This document shows, piece after piece, positions 8,181-18,762 of a DNA stretch of 34,271 nt (within the stretch, counting starts at the first letter, position 1; each line of letters opens with the position of its first letter). Position numbers and translations under genes: made by a program. The notes under the pieces were generated by a model. That model was not told where the DNA came from. It ran no database searches and saw only the letters and a program-made list of their open reading frames with translations. Source of the DNA: an uncultured Sterolibacterium sp. (GTDB lineage Bacteria; Pseudomonadota; Gammaproteobacteria; Burkholderiales; Rhodocyclaceae). Location of the stretch: NCBI GenBank assembly GCA_903832735.1, contig CAILCO010000122.1, positions 1 to 34,271 on the forward strand, written 5' to 3'.

Positions 8181-9874
8181 CCCGCATCGTCACGCGCAAG
8201 ACGCCGCTGAAGGCCAGCCTGATGCTCGAACAGCAGGGCCTCTCGCCGCTCCTGGCCAGGCTCTTCGCGGCCAGGGGAATCACCGCAGCGGACGGGCTGG
8301 ATACCCGCCTGTCCGCCCTCCTGCCGCCGCAGCAGCTTGGCCGGGCCGAGGAAGCCGCCTGCCTCCTGGCCGACGCCATCCTAGCCGGCCGGCGTCTCCT
8401 GATCGTCGCCGACTATGACTGCGACGGCGCCACCGCCTGCGCCGTCGGCATGCGGGCCCTCTCCGCCTTCGGCGCCCAGGTGTCGTACCTGGTGCCCAAC
8501 CGTTTCGAATACGGCTACGGCCTGACCCCCGAGATCGTCCGCCTGGCTGCGGGCGCGGCGCAGCCTCCGGAGCTCCTGATCACCGTCGATAACGGCATCG
8601 CCAGCGTCGAGGGCGTGGCCGAGGCGACGCGGCTGGGCATCACGACCCTGGTCACCGACCACCACCTGCCCGGCGAGACCCTGCCGGAGGCCGCCGTGAT
8701 CGTCAATCCAAACCAGGCCGGCTGCGCCTTTCCGAGCAAGGCGCTGGCCGGGGTCGGCGTGATGTTCTACGTCTGTCTGGCGCTGCGCGCCGAATTGCGC
8801 CGGCGCGGCAGGTTCGCCGGACGCGCCGAGCCCAACCTGGCCGCCCTGCTCGATCTGGTGGCGCTGGGCACGGTCGCCGACGTCGTGCCGCTCGACCGCA
8901 ACAACCGCATCCTGGTGGCGCAGGGGCTGGCCCGGATGCGCGAGGGCCGGATGCACGCCGGCATCGCCGCCCTATTCCGCGCCGCCGGCCGGGATCCGGC
9001 GCAGGCCTCGACCTTCGACCTGGGCTTTGCCCTGGGTCCGCGGCTGAATGCCGCAGGCCGGCTCTCCGACATGGCGCTGGGCATCGAATGCCTGATCACC
9101 GACGACATCGGGCGGGCGCTCAACATCGCCCAGGAACTCGATGCCTTGAACCGCGAGCGGCGGGTAATCGAAACGGAAATGCGCGACGAAGCCATGCTCC
9201 GTCTCGATGCCATAGCGTGCGGCAGCCGCGCCAGCCTCTCGCTGTTCGATCCGGCCTGGCACCAGGGCGTCATCGGCATCCTCGCCTCGCGCGTCAGGGA
9301 GCGCGAGCACCGGCCGACCTTCGCCTTCGCCAAGGGCGCACTGGGCGAGTTGAAAGGCTCGGGCCGCTCGATTCCGGGACTGCATCTGCGCGATGCGCTC
9401 GACCTCGTCTCGAAACGCCACCCCGGACTGCTGCTGCGCTTCGGCGGCCATGCCGCGGCAGCCGGCGTGAGCATCGCGGCGGACCAATTCTCACGTTTCG
9501 AAGCAGCCTTCGAGGAGGTGGCCCAAGCGCTGCTCTCGCCCGCCGATCTGTCGCGCACCATAGTGACCGACGGCGCGCTGGAGAACGCGCACATGTCGCT
9601 GGTCTCGGCCCGCGACCTGGAGGCGCAGATCTGGGGCCAGGGTTTTCCGGCGCCGCTGTTCTCGGACGAATTCGAGGTCGTCAGCCAGCGCATCCTCAAA
9701 GACCGCCACCTCAAGCTCACGCTGAACAAGAACGGCGCGCGCTATGAAGCGATCCTGTTCAACTTCGCCGAGCCTGCCGCGCCGAGAATCCGCTGCGCCT
9801 ACCGCCTCGGCGTGAATGCCTACAACGGCCGGGAAAATGTGCAGCTGGTCCTGGAACACCTCGAACCCGCGTAG
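8177..9874 (+). CDS. recJ: Single-stranded-DNA 5'-3' exonuclease RecJ
   Basis: 565 residues, normal for RecJ. DHH-family metal motifs are in order: ADYDCDG (78-84), VDNG (137-140) and DHH (161-163). The DHHA1 motif GGHAAAAG is near residue 422, and a C-terminal OB-fold region follows. RecJ degrades single-stranded DNA from the 5' end in RecFOR recombination, mismatch repair and base-excision repair, using Mn2+/Mg2+. The gene overlaps the rpfE-like stop codon by four bases, so the pair is co-translated. All catalytic residues seem intact. Confidence 0.97.
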   Translation: MTRIVTRKTPLKASLMLEQQGLSPLLARLFAARGITAADGLDTRLSALLPPQQLGRAEEAACLLADAILAGRRLLIVADYDCDGATACAVGMRALSAFGAQVSYLVPNRFEYGYGLTPEIVRLAAGAAQPPELLITVDNGIASVEGVAEATRLGITTLVTDHHLPGETLPEAAVIVNPNQAGCAFPSKALAGVGVMFYVCLALRAELRRRGRFAGRAEPNLAALLDLVALGTVADVVPLDRNNRILVAQGLARMREGRMHAGIAALFRAAGRDPAQASTFDLGFALGPRLNAAGRLSDMALGIECLITDDIGRALNIAQELDALNRERRVIETEMRDEAMLRLDAIACGSRASLSLFDPAWHQGVIGILASRVREREHRPTFAFAKGALGELKGSGRSIPGLHLRDALDLVSKRHPGLLLRFGGHAAAAGVSIAADQFSRFEAAFEEVAQALLSPADLSRTIVTDGALENAHMSLVSARDLEAQIWGQGFPAPLFSDEFEVVSQRILKDRHLKLTLNKNGARYEAILFNFAEPAAPRIRCAYRLGVNAYNGRENVQLVLEHLEPA

Positions 9875-9892
9875 CACCGCAGAGGGGCAAGG

Positions 9893-9898
9893 TATAAT
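9893..9898 (+). promoter_or_regulatory. Candidate prfB -10 box
   Basis: A perfect TATAAT lies in the recJ-prfB gap, 27 bases before the ATG, with an AAGGA ribosome-binding site at 9915-9919 (6-base spacing). No good -35 box was seen. Confidence 0.45.
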
Positions 9899-9925
9899 CG
9901 CAGTCGCCATTTTGAAGGAAGCCTC

Positions 9926-11030
9926 ATGGAAGCCGAACGCATCAACATTCTCGCCAATCGCCTCGCCGATCTTGCCGGGCGCTGCACCGAACTGCGGAGG
10001 TATCTTTGACTTCGATGCCAAGGCAGCGAAGCTAGAGGTCCTCTGCCGCGACCTGGAAGATCCCGATATCTGGAAGGACACCCAGCGGGCGCAGGATCTG
10101 GGCCGCGAAAAGCGCGTGCTGGAAGACGTGGTGCTGGCGCTGCGGACACTCGGCCAGGAGCTGAAGGACACCTTAGAACTGTTCGAGATGGCGCGCACTG
10201 AAGCTGACGACGACACCTTGAACAGCGTTGCCGGCGACATCGACGGCATCGACCACGAGATCGCCGGCCTCGAATTCCGGCGCATGTTCAACAACCCGGT
10301 CGACCCCAACAACTGCTTCATCGACATCCAGGCCGGCGCCGGCGGCACCGAAGCCCAGGACTGGGCCTCGATGCTGCTGCGCATGTACCTGCGCTACTGC
10401 GAACGCAAGGGCTTCGCGGTCGAGGTGCTGGAGCAGTCCGACGGCGAAGTGGCCGGCATCAAGACGGCCACCCTCAAGGTCAACGGCGACTATGCCTACG
10501 GCCATCTGCGCACCGAGACCGGCATCCACAGACTGGTCAGGAAGTCGCCCTTCGATTCCGGCGCGCGCCGCCACACCAGCTTCGCCAGCGTCTTCGCCTA
10601 TCCGGAAGTCGACGATTCGATCGAGGTCGATATCAACCCGGCCGACCTGCGCGTCGACACCTATCGTGCCAGCGGCGCCGGCGGCCAGCATATCAACAAG
10701 ACCGACTCGGCGGTACGCATCACCCACCTGCCCTCGGGCATTGTCGTGCAGTGCCAGAACGACCGCTCGCAACACCGGAACCGGGCCGAGGCGATGGCGA
10801 TGCTGAAATCGCGCCTGTACGAAGCCGAACTGCGCAAGCGCCAGGCCGAGCAGCAAAAGCTGGAGGACTCCAAGACCGATATCGGCTGGGGCCATCAGAT
10901 CAGAAGCTATGTCCTCGACCAGTCGCGGATCAAGGACTTGCGCACCAATGTCGAGGTCGGCAACACCCAGGGCGTGTTGGACGGCGATCTCGATCCGTTC
11001 ATCGCGGCCAGCCTGAAACTGGGCGTGTAA
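9926..11030 (+). CDS. prfB: Peptide chain release factor 2 (programmed +1 frameshift)
   Basis: RF2 recognises UGA and UAA and releases the finished peptide. The ATG at 9926 follows AAGGA with 6-base spacing. Codon 28 is an in-frame TGA (10007-10009), and continuing needs a +1 shift from CTT to GAC, giving 367 residues (E. coli RF2 has 365). The codon-recognition tripeptide SPF is at 207-209, and the catalytic GGQ is at 252-254 within [17 protein letters not shown] shortage of RF2 slows termination at the TGA and raises frameshifting, so the protein controls its own synthesis. This is a normal gene, not a pseudogene. It is followed closely by an SDR gene. Confidence 0.97.
9996..10010 (+). promoter_or_regulatory. 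RF2 programmed frameshift signal
   Basis: GGAGG (9996-10000), TAT, the slippery CTT (10004-10006), then TGA followed by C. An internal Shine-Dalgarno three bases before the P-site CTT and the weak TGAC stop context are the known elements that push the ribosome one base forward. Here GGAGG matches the anti-Shine-Dalgarno sequence directly. Confidence 0.95.
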
Positions 11031-11041
11031 GGATGACCAGC

Positions 11042-11812
11042 ATGCGCGCCAGCGCCAGGAAGCTCTACATCATCACCGGCGCCTCGCGCGGCCTGGGCGC
11101 CGCGCTGGCCGGGCTGTTGATCGATCCCGCACATCGGCTCGTGTGCATGGCGCGAGCGCCATTGCCGGCGCTGCAGGCGCGGGCAGTCGCCGCGAATTGC
11201 GAATTCGCCTCGGTGGCAGTCGACCTGTGCGATGTCGCAGCAGCGGTGGCCGCGCTGGAATCCGCACTCGCCGGCGTCACGCACGGCGACTACAGTGAAA
11301 TCTGCCTGATCAACAATGCCGGCACCGTCCTACCGATCAAGCCGGCCGAGAAGATCCGCGCGGAGGAGATCATGACCAGCGTCGCGGTCAACCTCGCCGC
11401 GCCGATGGCGCTGACCGCGGCCTTCCTGCGCCTCACCGCGGACTGGCCGGCTGGCCTGCGCAAGGTGGTGAACCTCAGCTCCGGCGCCGCACAGAAACCC
11501 TACCAGGGATGGAGCGTCTATTGCGCGACCAAGGCGGCGCTCGACCAGTTCTCGCGCTGCGTCGCGCTGGAGCAGGCCGATCTGGCCAACGGCGCACGCA
11601 TCGCCGCGCTGGCGCCGGGCATGATCGACACCGGCATGCAGGCGGAAATCCGCGCCGTGCCGGCCGAGGACTTCAAGGAGCAGTCGCGCTTTCTCGCGCT
11701 GCAGCAAGCCGGCGCGCTGGCCACGCCCGAAGCCGCGGGCCGACGGCTGATCAGCCATCTCCAGGGCGACGATTTCGGCGCGCAGACGGTCGTCGACTTG
11801 CGCCACGCCTGA
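11042..11812 (+). CDS. Short-chain dehydrogenase/reductase
   Basis: 256 residues of the classical SDR type. The cofactor motif TGASRGLG is near the N-terminus, NNAG follows, the catalytic Ser is in NLSSGAA, and the catalytic Tyr-Lys pair is in YCATK. The closest relatives I recognise are sepiapterin/benzil-reductase-like SDRs, probably using NADPH; the substrate is unknown. An ATG at 11033 (MTSMR) is in frame, but AAGGA at 11029-11033 is correctly spaced (8 bases) only for the ATG at 11042. It begins 11 bases after the prfB stop, so it is probably cotranscribed with it. Confidence 0.88.
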   Translation: MRASARKLYIITGASRGLGAALAGLLIDPAHRLVCMARAPLPALQARAVAANCEFASVAVDLCDVAAAVAALESALAGVTHGDYSEICLINNAGTVLPIKPAEKIRAEEIMTSVAVNLAAPMALTAAFLRLTADWPAGLRKVVNLSSGAAQKPYQGWSVYCATKAALDQFSRCVALEQADLANGARIAALAPGMIDTGMQAEIRAVPAEDFKEQSRFLALQQAGALATPEAAGRRLISHLQGDDFGAQTVVDLRHA

Positions 11813-11838
11813 GTACAACCCCTTACCGGAAGACCGCC

Positions 11839-13341
<1,503 letters not shown>

Positions 13342-13358
13342 GGAATCAAGATCTTTTT

Positions 13359-13444
13359 CACCACCAAGGACACCAAGAGCACCAAGGGACCCGAAAACCT
13401 GAATGCTGCTGCTTTTCCTGGTGTCCTTGGTGTCCTTGGTGGTG
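13359..13444. repeat. Long inverted repeat between lysS and mnmC
   Basis: CACCACCAAGGACACCAAG (13359-13377) is perfectly complementary to CTTGGTGTCCTTGGTGGTG (13426-13444), a 19-bp stem with a loop of about 48 bases. The arms are built from repeated ACCAAGGAC-like words, and further partial copies extend into the loop. No T-run follows on either strand, so it is not a standard terminator. It may be a dispersed repeat or a processing or attenuation hairpin at the end of the lysS mRNA. Confidence 0.75.
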
Positions 13445-13464
13445 GATGATTTGATGGTCCTGCG

Positions 13465-15363
13465 ATGATCGTCCCGGCGAAGCTGGCGTTTACGGAGAAG
13501 GGCACGCCCTACTCTCCGGACTATGACGACATCTATCATTCCGAGTCGGGTGCGCTGGAGCAAGCGCGCCATGTCTTCATCAAAGGCAACGAACTGCCCG
13601 CCCGCTGGCGGGGCCGGGAGTCTTTCGTCATCGTCGAGACCGGCTTCGGTCTCGGGCTGAATTTTCTCGCCGCCTGGCAGGCCTGGGCAGACGATCCTGA
13701 GCGTTGTTCGCGGCTGTCTTTCGTCTCCTTCGAGCAGCGTCCCTTTGTCGCCGCCGACCTGGCCCAAGCGCACCGCCGCTGGCCGCAACTCGCAACGCTG
13801 GCAGGCGCGCTGCAGGCGCAGTGGCCGGTGCTCGCCGGCGGCGCGCACCGCCTCGATTTTGCCGCCGGCCGCGTCAGCCTGACCCTGTTTCTGGGCGATG
13901 CCACCCGGCTCCTGCCGCAACTGATGGCCCGCGCCGATGCCTGCTTCCTCGACGGCTTTGCCCCGGCGAAGAATCCCGAGCTATGGTCGGCGAAATTTCT
14001 CTCGGCGCTGACCCGGCTGGCGTCCCCCGGGGCGACGCTGGCCACCTGGAGCGTGGCCGGCGACGTGCGCGAGGCGCTCGCCGCCGCAGGCTGGAAACTT
14101 GAAAGGCGACCGGGCTTCGGCCACAAGCGCGAGATGCTCTGCGGAACGCTGCCCGGTAGCAGGACCGCAACTCAGATCAGCCGCAGCGCCATGATCATCG
14201 GCGCCGGCATCGCCGGATCCAGCCTGGCCGAGCGGCTCGCCGCCCGCGGCTGGACGGTAAGCCTCGTCGACCGCCAACTGGGCCCGGCGCTCGAAGGCTC
14301 GGGCATGCCAGGCGCGATCCTCCTGCCGCTGCCGGCCAAGGACGACAACCGGGTGGCGCGCATCTCCCGCGCCGCCTTCCTCCATGCGACTCGGCGGCTG
14401 CGCGAATTGGCCGCCCAGCCCGCTGCCAGCGAGCTGCGCTGGGAGCCCGCCGGGGTCGTGCAGATCGCGCGCGACGCGGGACACGAGGCGTTGCAACGCC
14501 AGACCGTGGACAACCTGGGCTTGCCTGACGAATACATCCGCTTCCTGGAACGACAGGAGATTGCCACGCTGCTCGGCCGACCCGCAGCCCTGGGCGGCTG
14601 GTATTTCCCCGGCGGCGGCTGGCTCTGTCCGAGCACACTCTGTCGCACCCTGCTCGCCGGGCATGCGAACATCAATCAGCGCTATGCCACCACGGTCGGC
14701 AGCATGACCGCCACCGCCGAGGGCTGGCTGGCCCGGGACGCCGCCGGCCGGCCACTGGGCGAAGCCACGCAGCTGATATTCGCCAACGCCCAGGACGCCT
14801 TGCGCTTTCTGCCCGAGCTGCCCCTGCAAAAGGTGCGCGGGCAGATCAGCTGCTTGCCGATGGCATCGTTTCGCGACATCAAGCAGGCCGTTTGCAGCAA
14901 GAGCTATCTGATTCCAAATCACGGTGCCGGACATGACGGCATCGCCTATCTCGGCGCCAGCTTCGACCTGAACGATGAAGAAACAGCGTTGCGCCAGAGC
15001 AGCCACGAAGAGAACCTGGCCGGACTCGAAGCCATGTTGCCGGGAGCGAGCCGCGGCATAAGCGCTGCGAACCTGCCCGGACGGGTCGGCTTCCGCTCGA
15101 TGTCGCCGGACCGCCTACCGCTGGCCGGCCAACTGCCGGTAAATGTCGGCGGCATCCGCTCGGACCTGCCGCTGGCCGCCATGGAAAGACAAAGGGGTTT
15201 GCATTGCCTGCTTGGGCTAGGCGCCCGCGGCATGGTCTGGGCGCCGCTGCTCGCCGAACTCCTGGCCGCGCAACTGGAAGGCGAACCCTTGCCGCTGGAA
15301 CGGGATCTGGTGGCCGCCCTCGATCCGGCGAGATTTCTTTTCCGAAAGCTGCGCCGTTCCTAG
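13465..15363 (+). CDS. mnmC: Bifunctional tRNA mnm5s2U34 enzyme MnmC
   Basis: 632 residues. The N-terminal SAM-dependent methyltransferase (about 1-235) has VETGFGLGLNFL and the DGFAPAKNPELW motif. The C-terminal FAD oxidoreductase of DAAO type (about 243-630) has IIGAGIAGSSLAERL. The oxidase half removes carboxymethyl from cmnm5U34 and the methylase half adds methyl, giving mnm5(s2)U in the wobble position of tRNAs for Lys, Glu and Gln. It sits next to lysS and gltX, whose products charge tRNAs that carry this modification. Its TAG stop codon is the left end of repeat copy 3. Confidence 0.95.
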   Translation: MIVPAKLAFTEKGTPYSPDYDDIYHSESGALEQARHVFIKGNELPARWRGRESFVIVETGFGLGLNFLAAWQAWADDPERCSRLSFVSFEQRPFVAADLAQAHRRWPQLATLAGALQAQWPVLAGGAHRLDFAAGRVSLTLFLGDATRLLPQLMARADACFLDGFAPAKNPELWSAKFLSALTRLASPGATLATWSVAGDVREALAAAGWKLERRPGFGHKREMLCGTLPGSRTATQISRSAMIIGAGIAGSSLAERLAARGWTVSLVDRQLGPALEGSGMPGAILLPLPAKDDNRVARISRAAFLHATRRLRELAAQPAASELRWEPAGVVQIARDAGHEALQRQTVDNLGLPDEYIRFLERQEIATLLGRPAALGGWYFPGGGWLCPSTLCRTLLAGHANINQRYATTVGSMTATAEGWLARDAAGRPLGEATQLIFANAQDALRFLPELPLQKVRGQISCLPMASFRDIKQAVCSKSYLIPNHGAGHDGIAYLGASFDLNDEETALRQSSHEENLAGLEAMLPGASRGISAANLPGRVGFRSMSPDRLPLAGQLPVNVGGIRSDLPLAAMERQRGLHCLLGLGARGMVWAPLLAELLAAQLEGEPLPLERDLVAALDPARFLFRKLRRS

Positions 15364-15419
15364 AGCCCGTAATTGCCCAAGGGGCAACCCAGGGCTTGTG
15401 CCAGCGAAGCAGGTGCTAG
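15360..15419. repeat. CTAG-bounded structured repeat, copy 3
   Basis: A 60-bp relative of the elements at 3354-3474, running from CTAG (15360-15363) to CTAG (15416-15419) and ending GCGAAGCAGGTGCTAG like copy 1. The outer stem is AGCCC/GGGCT here against AGCGCCC/GGGCGCT in copies 1 and 2. The inner stem is TTGCCC/GGGCAA against GTTGGCAC/GTGACAAC. Both arms changed together, so base pairing is kept. It fills the whole gap between convergent mnmC and gltX and supplies both TAG stop codons. Confidence 0.78.
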
Positions 15420-16807
15420 ACCAACACGCTGTTGATCCGCCCGCAGACGGCCTCGCGGCCGAGCACCTCGAGCACTGCATCGATCGCCGGGGACTGCGGC
15501 TGAGCCAGCAGCACGACGCGCAGCGGGATCGCCAGTTGCGGCATCTTGATGCCATGCTGGAGTAGCGTTTCCTTGATCGCCTGGGACAGCGCCGGCGCTT
15601 CCCAGTTCGCATCGAGCAACTTGGCCAGCAGCGTCCGCAGCGCGGCGCGCACCGGGTCGGAAAGATGCTGCGCCAGGAGTTCAGGCGATGGATGCACGGC
15701 GACTATGAATGGATGCGCCGCATCGGCCAGTTCGTTGAGGTTGGCCACGCGGCCCTTGTACAGCGCCATGACCCGGGGCAAATCGGCACAGCCGCTGCCA
15801 TCCACGCCCTGCCCCGCCAGTCGCCGCAGCGTTTCAGTGGCCAGGCGGGAATCGTCGGCCTGCTTCAGGTAATGGGCGTTCAGCCAGTTCAGCTTCTCGG
15901 TGTTGAACTGGGCGGCGGAAGCGGTGATGTGATCGAGATCGAACCAGGAACAGAACTCGCCCATGCTGAAGGTCTCTGCGTCGCCATGCGACCAGCCCAG
16001 CCGGGCCAGATAGTTGAGGACCGCCTCAGGCAGATAGCCCTCCTCCTGATACTGCATCACCGAGACCGCGCCGTGGCGCTTCGAGAGTTTCTGCCCGTCG
16101 TCGCCGAGGATCATCGAGAGATGGCCGTATTCCGGCAACGGGGCGCCGAGCGCCTTGAACAGATTGATCTGGCGCGGCGTGTTGTTGACATGGTCGTCGC
16201 CGCGGATGACATGGCTGATCTTCATGTCCCAGTCATCGACCACGACGCAGAAATTGTAGGTCGGCGTGCCGTCGCCGCGGGCGATGACGAAGTCATCGAG
16301 TTCGGCGTTGGCGATGGTGATCGGCCCCTTCACCAGATCGTGCCAGGCGACGACGCCCTCGGCCGGATTGCGGAAGCGCACCGCGGGCAGTACGCCCGCC
16401 GGTGGAGCAGGCAGGCGCTTGCCTGTCTCGGGCCGCCAACAGCCGTCGTAGCGGGGCTTCTCGTTGCGGCTGCGCTGCGCCTCGCGCATGGCTTCGAGTT
16501 CGTCTGCCGATGTGTAGCAAGGGTAGGCAGAGCCGGCTGCCAGCATCTGCCGGATCACTTCCTTGTAGCGATCCATGCGCTGCATCTGGTAGTACGGCCC
16601 CTCGTCGTATTCGAGGCCCAGCCATGCCATGCCGTCGAGTATCGCCTGCACCGCCTCGGGCGTGGACCGAGCGACATCGGTGTCCTCGATGCGCAGGATG
16701 AATTGACCGCCGTGACGGCGGGCGTAGGCCCAAGCGAAGAGCGCGGTGCGGGCACCGCCGATGTGCAGGAAGCCGGTCGGACTGGGAGCGAAGCGGGTGC
16801 GTATCAT
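15416..16807 (-). CDS. gltX: Glutamyl-tRNA synthetase
   Basis: 463 residues, class I. The HIGH motif is HIGG at 15-18 within [15 protein letters not shown], and KMSKS is KLSKR at 240-244. The C-terminal helical anticodon-binding domain is about 330-463. It charges tRNA-Glu; its product also feeds heme synthesis through glutamyl-tRNA reductase. No Shine-Dalgarno precedes the ATG, and an extended -10 box (TGCTAAAAT) ends 7 bases upstream, so the mRNA may be leaderless. The stop codon is contributed by repeat copy 3. Confidence 0.97.
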   Translation of the reverse strand: MIRTRFAPSPTGFLHIGGARTALFAWAYARRHGGQFILRIEDTDVARSTPEAVQAILDGMAWLGLEYDEGPYYQMQRMDRYKEVIRQMLAAGSAYPCYTSADELEAMREAQRSRNEKPRYDGCWRPETGKRLPAPPAGVLPAVRFRNPAEGVVAWHDLVKGPITIANAELDDFVIARGDGTPTYNFCVVVDDWDMKISHVIRGDDHVNNTPRQINLFKALGAPLPEYGHLSMILGDDGQKLSKRHGAVSVMQYQEEGYLPEAVLNYLARLGWSHGDAETFSMGEFCSWFDLDHITASAAQFNTEKLNWLNAHYLKQADDSRLATETLRRLAGQGVDGSGCADLPRVMALYKGRVANLNELADAAHPFIVAVHPSPELLAQHLSDPVRAALRTLLAKLLDANWEAPALSQAIKETLLQHGIKMPQLAIPLRVVLLAQPQSPAIDAVLEVLGREAVCGRINSVLV

Positions 16808-16814
16808 GGCGGGA

Positions 16815-16823
16815 ATTTTAGCA
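16815..16823 (-). promoter_or_regulatory. Extended -10 promoter of gltX
   Basis: On the minus strand TGC-TAAAAT ends 7 bases before the gltX ATG at 16807, placing the predicted transcript start next to the start codon. No clear -35 box. The rest of the 119-bp gltX-kinase gap holds nothing else I can identify. Confidence 0.5.
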
Positions 16824-16926
16824 TCCCGGAGCAGGCCTGACTGCCGGGTCGAATTACGCCCTAAACCGGCCGCGATTTGTTATCCTGTATGGCATACCTG
16901 ATTGTCCTATCAAGCGCGCCGTCGCA

Positions 16927-18762
16927 ATGAAGAAAGCCCGAACGAGCAAAACCGTAGTCCATGCACCCTGCATCGCCGGCATCGGCGCCTCGGCCGGCGG
17001 GCTGGAGGCAATCCACAGCTTCTTCCAGGCGATGCCGGCGACAAGCGGCATCGCCTTCGTCGTCATCCAGCATCTCTACCCGACCCAGAAGAGCCTCGCC
17101 GCAGAGATCATCGGCAAGTACACCGCGATGCCGGTGGTCGCCGCCGAAGCCGGCATGCGCGTCCTGGCCGACCATGTCTATACCATCCCGGCCAACACCT
17201 ACCCATCGCTGGCTCACGGCGTGCTGGAATTCGCGGCGCCACCCGAGCACCAGGGGCCGCGCCTGCCGATCGATCATTTCTTCGCGTCCCTGGGCACGGA
17301 CCAGCACGAACGCGCGATCGGCATCATCCTCTCCGGCAGCGGCAGCGACGGCGCGAGCGGACTGAAGAGCATCGTCGCCCACGGCGGCATCGTCCTGGCC
17401 CAGGATCCCGCGACGGCGCAGTTCGACAGCATGCCCGAGAGCGCCATCGGCACCGGCCTGGTCAAGCATGTCATGGCCGTGGACCAGATGCCCGCGATCC
17501 TGCTGGGCTATGCCAGCCTCCCCCATGCGGACGATTTCGCCGCCACCGAGTCAACCCTGGTGCTGCAACTGGAACAGGAACTGGAGGCCACCAAGGAGGA
17601 ACTGCAGTCCCTGAACGAGGAGTTGTCCTCGGTCAACGCGCAACTGGAGAACAAGGTCAACGAGTTGGAGGCGAGCAACGGCGACCTGAAGAATCTCCTG
17701 GCGAGCAGCGAAATCGCCACCATCTGCCTCACCCGCGATTTCCGCATCAAGTGGTTCACCCCGGCGACAAAGGGTCTGTGCAACATCCTGATGGGCGATA
17801 TCGGCCGGCCGATCAGCGACTTCTCGGCGAAGAACACCGGCCCCGATCTGCTCGGTGATGCCGCGCTGATCCTCGAGGATCAGTCGCCCCGGCAGCGCGA
17901 GATGCGCCTGAAAGGCGAGCGCTGGTACATCCGCCACATGCTGCCCTATCGCACCGAGGATGGCCGCATCGAAGGCGTCATTGTCAGCTACGGCGACATC
18001 AGCGAAACCAAGCGCGCGGCGGAAGCATCGACCGCGTCATTGCGGCGCATGGCCGAGTCCCTCGAGGAACAGGTCAGGGCGCGCACGGCGCAACTGTCCA
18101 AGCTGTCGACCGAACTCACCCTGACCGAGGACCGGGAACGCCGCGCCCTGGCCCAGGACCTGCATGACGACCTCGGACAGGTGCTGGCCATCGTCAAGAT
18201 CAAGCTCACCGCGCTCTATGCCGACCAGGCTCTGGGCAAATTCATGGAACCGCTCAAAGAGATCGAGACCCTGGTCGATCAGGCCAACAAATCGATGCGC
18301 TCCCTGGCCCTGCAACTATCCCCGCCGGTCCTCTACACCCTGGGCCTGGTGCCGGCCCTGAACTGGCTGGCGGAAGAAATCGAGCGGGTCCATGGCCTGA
18401 TCGTCAGCGTCCATGACGACGACCAGCCCAAGCCGCTGGACGAGCGGCGGCGCATTACCCTGTTCCGCGCCGTGCGCGAACTCCTGGTCAATGTCGCCAA
18501 GCATGCCCATGCTACGCGGGCGATCGTCACCTCGCTGTGCAAGGACGGCCAGATCATCCTGGCAGTGTCGGACTCGGGCTGCGGCTTCGACTATCTGAAA
18601 ACCCTCTCGCTGGCTCCCGGGAGCGGCGGACTTGGTCTAATCGGGGTGCAGGAGAGACTCAGCCTGATCGGCGGCGCGATGCACGTCGACAGCAGTCCCG
18701 ACGATGGCACCACGATCACCCTGTCCACCCCGCTGGCGACAGACCCGAAAGAAGCCGTATGA
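16927..18762 (+). CDS. Hybrid sensor histidine kinase: CheB methylesterase-coiled coil-PAS-HisKA_3-HATPase
   Basis: 611 residues, no membrane segment. Residues 14-195 form a CheB-type methylesterase domain with the full triad: Ser22 (GASAGG), His49 (IQH) and Asp141 (GSGSDGA). A coiled coil of EEL-type repeats follows (about 211-258), then PAS (about 258-370), a second helix pair, and a HisKA_3 domain with phospho-His413 (LHDDLGQ). The HATPase domain has the N-box Asn522 and a GLGLIG loop. In most CheB-containing fusions of this type a CheR methyltransferase lies between CheB and the coiled coil; here CheB runs straight into the coiled coil. The downstream regulator overlaps by ATGA and is almost certainly its partner. 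The signal is unknown. Confidence 0.9.
   Translation: MKKARTSKTVVHAPCIAGIGASAGGLEAIHSFFQAMPATSGIAFVVIQHLYPTQKSLAAEIIGKYTAMPVVAAEAGMRVLADHVYTIPANTYPSLAHGVLEFAAPPEHQGPRLPIDHFFASLGTDQHERAIGIILSGSGSDGASGLKSIVAHGGIVLAQDPATAQFDSMPESAIGTGLVKHVMAVDQMPAILLGYASLPHADDFAATESTLVLQLEQELEATKEELQSLNEELSSVNAQLENKVNELEASNGDLKNLLASSEIATICLTRDFRIKWFTPATKGLCNILMGDIGRPISDFSAKNTGPDLLGDAALILEDQSPRQREMRLKGERWYIRHMLPYRTEDGRIEGVIVSYGDISETKRAAEASTASLRRMAESLEEQVRARTAQLSKLSTELTLTEDRERRALAQDLHDDLGQVLAIVKIKLTALYADQALGKFMEPLKEIETLVDQANKSMRSLALQLSPPVLYTLGLVPALNWLAEEIERVHGLIVSVHDDDQPKPLDERRRITLFRAVRELLVNVAKHAHATRAIVTSLCKDGQIILAVSDSGCGFDYLKTLSLAPGSGGLGLIGVQERLSLIGGAMHVDSSPDDGTTITLSTPLATDPKEAV

Noticed and set aside
10007-10009. 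Stop codon near the start of prfB suggesting a pseudogene
   Set aside because: It is the programmed frameshift site of RF2 with all required elements.
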